Source of the DNA: a virus
DNA: 43,164 bases
IMG/VR virus record: IMGVR_UViG_3300008266_000115
Coordinates: 1-43,164 of that record
Strand: one strand, 5' to 3'
Shown here: in pieces, positions 38,909 to 43,164 of the stretch
Numbering within the stretch: the stretch's first letter is position 1
How the letters are laid out: each line of letters opens with the position of its first letter
The notes under the pieces: generated by a model
Database searches by the model: none
What the model saw: only the letters and a program-made list of their open reading frames with translations
Told to the model about the DNA's origin: nothing
Program-made: the position numbers and the translations under genes

Positions 38909-39064
38909 CTATCGGGGAAGGATTCGAACCTTCACACTGGGATTCAGTAAAAGACAAATTAGCATGCTTCGTGGTCAACCCGTATCCTGTTACCTGTTTC
39001 CTAATCAGCGCCCTCGAGACGAGAGGGTGTGTATGCCGTGCGTACGCTTTTCACCACCCGATAG
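38909..39064 (-). tRNA. tRNA-like element 4, strongly expanded centre (156 nt)
   Basis: Acceptor TATCGGG/CCCGATA extended by one C-G pair, T arm GAAGG-TTCGAAT-CCTTC. About 100 nt lie between D-arm and T-arm regions: a CCCTC-TCGTCTC-GAGGG hairpin that has anticodon-arm proportions, ATTAG/CTAAT, and ACTG-AATCC-CAGT beside the T arm. Too small for a group I intron. Anticodon not assignable. Confidence 0.5.
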
Positions 39065-39072
39065 TTTCCGTA

Positions 39073-39222
39073 TTACTTAGTGCTATCTACAGCTACTTTA
39101 ACGGAATCAACGACTGTAGAATCAACTGTTGTAGAATCTGTCGTAACTTGTTCTGTGCTCTCTCCTGAGCCACACGCCGCTAATAAAAAAGCAGCCATCG
39201 TAATTGCGATGATTTTCTTCAT
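39073..39222 (-). CDS. Small lipoprotein (49 aa)
   Basis: 49 residues: MKKIIAITMAAFLLAACGSG is a classic lipoprotein signal with lipobox LAAC (C17). The mature part is only ~33 residues, Thr/Val/Asp/Ser-rich with a repeat (DSTTVDSTVVDS). It would be anchored at the cell envelope, possibly a superinfection-exclusion or surface-masking peptide. It lies between tRNA-like element 4 and the next small gene. Confidence 0.65.
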   Translation of the reverse strand: MKKIIAITMAAFLLAACGSGESTEQVTTDSTTVDSTVVDSVKVAVDSTK

Positions 39223-39249
39223 CTTATGTTTGGTTTTTGGTTACTGATT

Positions 39250-39429
39250 TTATTTTACCCATTCTGAAGCTCCCAAAGCGATAGCTGTTGATACGCTTAT
39301 TTGCGAATTCTCCTTCATGCTTTTAAGAGCCCAAGCCACAACCTCAACTGCAAGTCCGTATTCGTTTGCTTCTTTTAAATAGTACTGAATTATCTGTAAG
39401 TCCTCTTCAGTTATTTTTACTTTTTTCAT
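39250..39429 (-). CDS. Small helical protein (59 aa), unknown function
   Basis: 59 residues, MKKVKITEEDLQIIQYYLKE onward, all helical, neutral to acidic, no membrane segment. It begins 13 bp downstream of tRNA-Met and ends 27 bp before the small lipoprotein gene. Looks like a typical early phage accessory protein; no family recognised. Confidence 0.6.
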   Translation of the reverse strand: MKKVKITEEDLQIIQYYLKEANEYGLAVEVVAWALKSMKENSQISVSTAIALGASEWVK

Positions 39430-39442
39430 GAGTTTATTTTTG

Positions 39443-39516
39443 TGGACCCTGTAGGACTTGAACCTACGACCCCCTGATTATGAGTCAGGTGCTCTAACCA
39501 ATTGAGCTAAGGGTCC
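39443..39516 (-). tRNA. tRNA-Met/Ile2 (anticodon CAT)
   Basis: Regular cloverleaf: acceptor GGACCCT/AGGGTCC, D arm AGCTCAATTGGTTAGAGC, anticodon arm CTGAC-TCATAAT-... with CAT, T arm GTAGG-TTCAAGT-CCTAC, discriminator A, no CCA. Whether it is elongator Met or lysidine-modified Ile cannot be told here. Confidence 0.9.
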
Positions 39517-39519
39517 CAG

Positions 39520-39606
39520 CGGAGGCTCAGGGATTCGAACCCCAGATACAGTTTCCCGTATTTCGGTTTTCAAGACCGACGCATTCGACCGCTCTGCCAA
39601 ACCTCC
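39520..39606 (-). tRNA. tRNA-Ser (anticodon TGA)
   Basis: Class II cloverleaf: acceptor GGAGGTT/AGCCTCC, D arm GGCAGAGCGGTCGAATGC, anticodon arm CGGT-CTTGAAA-ACCG (TGA), variable arm ATACGGGAAACTGTAT, T arm TGGGG-TTCGAAT-CCCTG, discriminator G. Normal size, a useful contrast to the expanded elements nearby. Confidence 0.9.
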
Positions 39607-39678
39607 TTTGTTTTTTTACTAATCTATATAAATCTATAGCATTGGGTTGATACTAAAAAATGTTAGTTTTGCGTACGA

Positions 39679-39993
39679 TTACACCATATCCTCTTCTCCG
39701 AATTCTTTAATTAATTCCTGTTCTACAGTTTTCTTCGCTACTTGTTTGCCGTACCACCTAGTCACGTACTTGTTAAAACTCAATAGTCCCTCTTCTACAA
39801 GTCTCTCGTCCCTGTGCATGTTCATGGGAGAAAGCGCCGAGAAATTATTCTCGTCAGCGGTTACATTTACCCAGCAATCCGGATACATTGAAGAAAACTT
39901 GTGTGCAGCCTTAGACACGTCTGCTGTTTCCCACGTCTTTTCGAAAATAACTTTGTTCTTTTTGTCTGTTATTTTTACTGTAGCTTTTGGCAT
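39679..39993 (-). CDS. Small protein, unknown function
   Basis: 104 residues: N-terminal strands (ATVKITDKKNKVIFEKTWE) followed by helices; the C-terminus is acidic. No catalytic motif seen. It lies downstream of the terminator-like hairpin at 40021 and upstream of tRNA-Ser, so it may start a transcript that runs into the tRNA region. Preceded by an A-rich leader. Confidence 0.6.
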   Translation of the reverse strand: MPKATVKITDKKNKVIFEKTWETADVSKAAHKFSSMYPDCWVNVTADENNFSALSPMNMHRDERLVEEGLLSFNKYVTRWYGKQVAKKTVEQELIKEFGEEDMV

Positions 39994-40020
39994 AACTTTT
40001 ATTTTGTATCGTTTTAGTTA

Positions 40021-40076
40021 AAAAATAGAAAAGATCGGCGCGTAATGCATAGAAATGCACATACTTACCGATCTTG
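40021..40076 (-). terminator. Large hairpin with T-rich tail, probable terminator
   Basis: AAGATCGG (40031-40038) pairs with CCGATCTT (40068-40075), enclosing TGCAT-AGAA-ATGCA. The minus strand continues TTCTATTTTT, so it likely ends the leftward transcript of the HTH gene. Confidence 0.6.
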
Positions 40077-40134
40077 TTGTAACAAATCGCGAACCTTACG
40101 TTAGCGAGAGGTGTTTAAAGGTTCCGAGTACCAG

Positions 40135-40401
40135 TTAGGCTGTAGCTAGTCTCTGGATCTTAATTGTATTAGCTAAGCGTCCACGGGTGTAGTCGTAAGC
40201 TTCGTTAACGATACGATCGTTGAACTGCTTGCCGCTTAACACATCAGACACGTGAGTTGTAGAGTAACCTGTAGCTTCTGCTACAGTTGACACATCACCC
40301 ATGCGGAGTTTGCGGTTGATTAACGACATTTTTTGAATGTAAGTGAGCTTTCTGTAGCTCGTTGGACGGTTAGACGTCCTTTTTGCTGTTTGTTTTTTCA
40401 T
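40135..40401 (-). CDS. Helix-turn-helix DNA-binding protein
   Basis: 88 residues from the ATG at 40401 (MKKQTAKRTSNRPTSYRKLT); the frame extends to 40524 but that part overlaps the upstream gene. Basic N-terminus, then STVAEATGYSTTHVSDVLSG (about 38-57), a clear HTH (A-x3-G-x-S-x2-T/H-V-S-x-V-L-x-G). Likely an early transcription regulator of phage or host genes. Flanked by a terminator downstream. Confidence 0.65.
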   Translation of the reverse strand: MKKQTAKRTSNRPTSYRKLTYIQKMSLINRKLRMGDVSTVAEATGYSTTHVSDVLSGKQFNDRIVNEAYDYTRGRLANTIKIQRLATA

Positions 40402-40475
40402 AAACTGTTTTTGATTATTAATACATAGTAAATATACAACGTTAAGTCGATGTATAAAAGTTTTTGTTTTCGGTT

Positions 40476-40667
40476 TTAAGATTGTTTTCTTTGGTACATT
40501 CCACTGAAATTTAATTCGTAACACCAGCGGTTGAACGCTTCCATTTCGTCTTTGGTGAATTCTTGGTAATTTTTCACAGCGTTGTTTACTCGAGGATACG
40601 CCTTTTCTCCGGTTCTGCGTTGGCCTAAAAGGAATTCTTTAATTGAGTTCAATAGCTTTTTGATCAT
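40476..40667 (-). CDS. Small basic protein, unknown function
   Basis: 63 residues: amphipathic N-terminal helix (MIKKLLNSIKEFLLGQRR) and a C-terminal part with Trp/Cys/Tyr (AFNRWCYELNFSGMY). The N-terminal helix could touch a membrane. Between the HTH gene and the 118-residue gene, same strand, 15 bp gap upstream. No family recognised. Confidence 0.55.
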   Translation of the reverse strand: MIKKLLNSIKEFLLGQRRTGEKAYPRVNNAVKNYQEFTKDEMEAFNRWCYELNFSGMYQRKQS

Positions 40668-40682
40668 GTCTTTTTTTTAAAT

Positions 40683-41039
40683 TTAATAAAATATCTTCGA
40701 ATGGTCTACTTCATCTTCTTCGTACTCTACAACCACTTTTTTGGTGAGCCACTTCTCCCTTACGGTACCGCACTTTCTGTCTTCGATAAACGCCTGGCAC
40801 ACGCCCGAGTCTGCGTAAAGCGTTTCTGCTTCGTAACAATCGACAGCATCTTCATACGTATCAAAAGGTCCGTAAGTGTACACGTCTTTTTCTGAGTATC
40901 CATCCATCAGTTCGAACTCCCAGTCAGGGTTTGATACGTTCGATCTATAGTATGGACCGGTTGTAACGAACCACTTGTTTGGCGTGCCTCCGTCTCCTAC
41001 CACGCGTTTTGCCATTTCTTTTATCTCTTGTTGAGTCAT
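40683..41039 (-). CDS. Unknown early protein (118 aa)
   Basis: 118 residues, acidic, mixed alpha/beta with many Tyr/Trp (WFVTTGPYYRSNVSNPDWEF). Four Cys but no evident zinc pattern. It starts 24 bp after the 87-residue gene. Likely a host-takeover or accessory protein by position; no family recognised. Confidence 0.6.
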   Translation of the reverse strand: MTQQEIKEMAKRVVGDGGTPNKWFVTTGPYYRSNVSNPDWEFELMDGYSEKDVYTYGPFDTYEDAVDCYEAETLYADSGVCQAFIEDRKCGTVREKWLTKKVVVEYEEDEVDHSKIFY

Positions 41040-41063
41040 AACTTTTGATTTTTATTGGTTTAA

Positions 41064-41327
41064 TTAATAGTTATTTACGTTATCGGTTACACCTTTTTTT
41101 GAATTTAAACTGCCAACTGCAGCGTTGAAGCCTGCACTTACGCCTGCATGGAAGAGTATGAGCGCATCTACGCTACCGATGTCTGTAATTTCAACATACA
41201 ACCAATCAATACCATCTTCGTTTTTTACTTCAAGCTTCCAATTTTTCTTACCTCCTTCCCAAGCTTCTAATTCCTTCTGAAGGAATATTCCGCGATCGCG
41301 ACCTACTATAAAACTAATTTTGTTCAT
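41064..41327 (-). CDS. Unknown early protein (87 aa)
   Basis: 87 residues, beta-rich first half (KISFIVGRDRGIFLQKELEA, KNWKLEVKNEDGIDWLYVEI) then a helix (DALILFHAGVSAGFNAAVGS) with glycine/alanine turns. First gene downstream of the iteron-like region, preceded by an A/T leader. Function unknown. Confidence 0.6.
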   Translation of the reverse strand: MNKISFIVGRDRGIFLQKELEAWEGGKKNWKLEVKNEDGIDWLYVEITDIGSVDALILFHAGVSAGFNAAVGSLNSKKGVTDNVNNY

Positions 41328-41413
41328 AACTTTGTACAGTCACTGTTTTGTCAGCGCTGAAAGGTAAAAGTACATAAAAGGGTTGAAATAAAAAAATTCG
41401 GTGGAAAATAGTC

Positions 41414-41485
41414 CATTGGTTTCCAATGAAGAATTTACAACTGATTGGTTTTCAACGGATTAGCAACAGGTTGGTTTCCAATCAG
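41414..41485. repeat. Iteron-like inverted repeats (locus 2)
   Basis: Perfect palindrome CATTGG-TTT-CCAATG at 41414-41428, GATTGGTTTTCAAC at 41443-41456, and an inverted copy GTTGGTTTCCAATCAG at 41470-41485, spaced about 30 bp. The rest of the 41328-41588 gap holds GC-richer sequence with GAGCTC and ATGG-type short inversions and no ORF. Could be a regulator-binding array or replication origin. Confidence 0.55.
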
Positions 41486-41588
41486 TTACACCCGAATCAG
41501 CCCAGGAGCTCATGGCCAATGTATGATCCATGAGGCTGTGGTAACCTAAGCGCCTAAAATTGGGTTAAAGGGTGAGCGCTGGAGTGAA

Positions 41589-42080
41589 CTATGGGGATCC
41601 CTGAATCATGATTGATTTGGCTGCCTCTTCGATTATGAGCTCAGCTTTATCAGACTCGATGCGAAATCCCTCTCGCCTATCGTTCACTCGGTATCCCATG
41701 CTTTCTAGTCTGTGGTGCACTTCCTTTTCGAGTAAAGCCGAGTTCAAACACCTGTAGCTGTATACGCAGTACCACGGCGTTATAACTCCTGTGGCTGAGT
41801 TTATCTCCTTTGTTCTTTGTGCAACAGAAGTGGTAGTCATGCCTATCTTGCATATACCCGGTACCGATTGGTTGACGAGAACGTAGACGTACTCGGGTTT
41901 GGCTATAGCGTGGGAAGGGTCTATCATGCCCTCACCGTAGTAGGTAACTTCTTCCCAACCCGATTCGCCTTCAACATGCGTTAGCGTGAATGCCACCGCG
42001 TGTTTTATAGTTCTTGGGTCGTCTTGAGGAAGTTTCCTGTACATTTTTGCTTCTTCTAAAGTTAGTCTTTTTAAGCTCAT
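41589..42080 (-). CDS. T5orf172-type GIY-YIG domain protein
   Basis: 163 residues. EYVYVLVNQSVPGICKIGMT (about 63-82) is the YVY...KIG core of the T5orf172/GIY-YIG family, followed by QRTKEINSATG and LEKEVHHRLESMGYRVNDRR, which carry the conserved Arg and Glu/His positions. Members are nuclease-like proteins common in phages; activity here is unproven. The N-terminal ~55 residues are a separate small domain. Overlaps the next upstream gene's stop by 4 bp. Confidence 0.7.
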   Translation of the reverse strand: MSLKRLTLEEAKMYRKLPQDDPRTIKHAVAFTLTHVEGESGWEEVTYYGEGMIDPSHAIAKPEYVYVLVNQSVPGICKIGMTTTSVAQRTKEINSATGVITPWYCVYSYRCLNSALLEKEVHHRLESMGYRVNDRREGFRIESDKAELIIEEAAKSIMIQGSP

Positions 42081-42259
42081 TTGTCGGAAGGTTTTGTTAT
42101 TTTATCGTATAGCTGTATAGCTTCTTCTATTTCTTTTGGTGATAGCAAATCTGCAACTTCTTCAAGCTTTTTTGCTGTGTATTCTGAAACTTCACCGAGC
42201 TCGTCTATTTCTGCGTTGGCGTTCATTTGCAATTCTACGAAAGCTTCTACTTTGTTCAT
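42077..42259 (-). CDS. Small acidic helical protein
   Basis: 60 residues, acidic, all helical (AFVELQMNANAEIDELGEVS, then KKLEEVADLLSPKEIEEAIQ). It overlaps both neighbours by 4 bp (ATGA type), so it is translationally coupled. Function unknown. Confidence 0.6.
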   Translation of the reverse strand: MNKVEAFVELQMNANAEIDELGEVSEYTAKKLEEVADLLSPKEIEEAIQLYDKITKPSDK

Positions 42260-42690
42260 CGTGCTGTTTCTTTTAATAGTTTCAAGTTAATAGATACCGG
42301 TTTCCATCCTTTAGCGCTGTAGTCTTGATACAGCCACTCTTTTCCGTCGAATAGATAAACGTAGCTTACGCCTCTTTTGTTTCCTGCATCGCTATAGTTA
42401 TACTCCTCTATTGAGTACGTTTTTGCTTCTACGCCCTCTTCACCCCTATCCCTTCCGTAAGCGGTACAACTATTTTCAACGGTCGTATCGAAATCGTGTT
42501 TCTCACCGATCTCCTCGCCCAATACACTCAGATCTCCAAGCGCTAACAGCTGATCGATCTTATTTGCATCTGCATAGTTCTCAGTTAACAGTTGACCGTT
42601 GTTCTCTAAGTAACCGTCCCAGTGACAGTAGATAGCGGTTACAGTTTTTTTGTCTTCGTTCAGTTTTCCAATCATTGATCTTGTTGCCAT
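42256..42690 (-). CDS. Conserved phage protein of unknown function
   Basis: 144 residues from the ATG at 42690 (MATRSMIGKLNEDKKTVTAI), preferred over 42756. The opening TRSMIGKLNEDxxVTAIYCHWDGYLENNG is one I recognise from unrelated phages and bacteria where it is annotated only as hypothetical; the YCHWDGY block is highly conserved. Beta-rich; C-terminus VYLFDGKEWLYQDYSAKGW. Function not known. Confidence 0.7.
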   Translation of the reverse strand: MATRSMIGKLNEDKKTVTAIYCHWDGYLENNGQLLTENYADANKIDQLLALGDLSVLGEEIGEKHDFDTTVENSCTAYGRDRGEEGVEAKTYSIEEYNYSDAGNKRGVSYVYLFDGKEWLYQDYSAKGWKPVSINLKLLKETAR

Positions 42691-42701
42691 GATATTTTGT
42701 T

Positions 42702-42929
42702 TTATTGATTTTCTATTTTGTTTACCAACGCTTTCAGAGCTTCGTACTGTTCCCACGTCAATTGAAACCGCTGTCTTTGACTCGTCTCAATGTCCACGTC
42801 GAAACCCGCACCGTTGACCCATTCAGTCACTTCTATGTAATCGTCTTCTTTACCGTAACCGAAGCACCACTGTTTACTGATCGGGCCCTGAAGGCATACA
42901 GGCGGATAGAAGCTTTTATATTTTGTCAT
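42702..42929 (-). CDS. Small protein, unknown function
   Basis: 75 residues: beta-rich (WCFGYGKEDDYIEVTEWVNG) then a short C-terminal helix (LTWEQYEALKALVNKIENQ). Twelve bp upstream of the conserved 144-residue protein, same operon. No family recognised. Confidence 0.55.
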   Translation of the reverse strand: MTKYKSFYPPVCLQGPISKQWCFGYGKEDDYIEVTEWVNGAGFDVDIETSQRQRFQLTWEQYEALKALVNKIENQ

Positions 42930-42966
42930 CGTTTATTTTCCATATTTTAAATATAATATTAAAATT

Positions 42967-43152
42967 TTATTTTACCAACCAATCTTCAAAGTCTTCAATA
43001 ATAACTTCATCATCTGCTTCTTGATATAATTCTCTATCACTGAAGGTAAATATGTCTTCTAAATAAGATTTAATATTGTAATGTGAAGCTCCATGCTTTG
43101 TGAGGATGTATGTAATGCGTTGTTCTAAGGGGTCTAGTGGCATATATATCAT
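42967..43152 (-). CDS. Small acidic protein, unknown function
   Basis: 61 residues: MIYMPLDPLEQRITYILTKH with a second possible start at Met4; then a helix and an acidic C-terminus (EADDEVIIEDFEDW). Complete within the window, 37 bp before the next gene. Very AT-rich DNA. No family recognised. Confidence 0.5.
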   Translation of the reverse strand: MIYMPLDPLEQRITYILTKHGASHYNIKSYLEDIFTFSDRELYQEADDEVIIEDFEDWLVK

Positions 43153-43164
43153 ACATTTAATGTT

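Noticed and set aside
38909-39064. Group I intron in a tRNA
   Set aside because: The whole element is 156 nt, too short for a group I catalytic core, and the conserved P7-P3 pattern is not visible.
42411-42635. Plus-strand frame with Arg/Pro/Ser-rich product
   Set aside because: Opposite the conserved 144-residue phage protein, which has a recognisable N-terminal motif; no promoter for the plus strand.

Overview
The window is part of the genome of a tailed, contractile-tail (T4-like myovirus) bacteriophage whose host is most likely a member of the Bacteroidota (Flavobacteriia-like). The phage call rests on a T4-type gene set: a gp46/gp47-like recombination nuclease, a DnaG/gp61-type primase, a gp55-like late sigma factor, gp25 and gp6 baseplate wedge proteins, a gp5-like hub and spike, thymidylate synthase, a lysis cassette and tRNA genes. 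The host call is inference: genes are preceded by A-rich leaders without Shine-Dalgarno sequences, and a perfect Bacteroidota-type -7 box (TAnnTTTG) precedes the early leader near 6.4 kb.

Layout. 1-6.3 kb (minus): a HExxH peptidase/HAD fusion cut by the window edge, an NMN-adenylyltransferase-like domain fused to a ligase-like nucleotidyltransferase, a single-polypeptide Mre11-Rad50 fusion, and primase. 6.33-6.67 kb: divergent promoter region with a strongly base-paired leader. 6.7-9.3 kb (plus): small proteins, a glutaredoxin, an HD phosphohydrolase and the late sigma factor. 9.3-24.0 kb (plus): baseplate and tail structural module, ending in a GIY-YIG nuclease. 24.1-26.3 kb (minus): holin, i-spanin, o-spanin, GH19 endolysin and an exported DRGH-type nuclease, closed by a terminator. 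26.5-31.5 kb (minus): a tightly overlapping six-gene operon with an MBD4-like HhH glycosylase, an SGNH-like protein and two distantly similar large proteins; it may be a DNA base hypermodification module. 31.6-34.0 kb (minus): two proteins sharing an N-terminal tag that looks like a capsid-targeting peptide, a small protein, and thymidylate synthase.

34.2-39.6 kb is accessory. tRNA-Arg and tRNA-Leu are followed by a run of small one-gene units separated by imperfect palindromes that begin and end with TAAC/GTTA cores and share a CGTTAYRnnGCCATT-like edge. These look like integron attC sites, so the stretch from 34.9 to 37.0 kb resembles a gene-cassette array without an integrase in view; one cassette encodes a RelA/SpoT-type alarmone hydrolase-like HD protein. 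Next come four tRNA-like elements with good acceptor and T arms but oversized, non-canonical centres (about 97-156 nt in total), then ordinary tRNA-Met(CAT) and tRNA-Ser(TGA). 39.7-43.2 kb (minus): small, mostly unknown early-type phage genes, an HTH protein and a T5orf172 GIY-YIG protein.

Expected division of labour: the minus-strand enzymes at the left handle replication, recombination and nucleic-acid repair. The sigma factor switches on the structural module, probably through a recurring ATATTTAT motif. The minus-strand modules supply lysis, possible genome modification, packaged internal proteins and host-takeover functions. All functional calls are from reading translated sequence by eye; no database search was possible.
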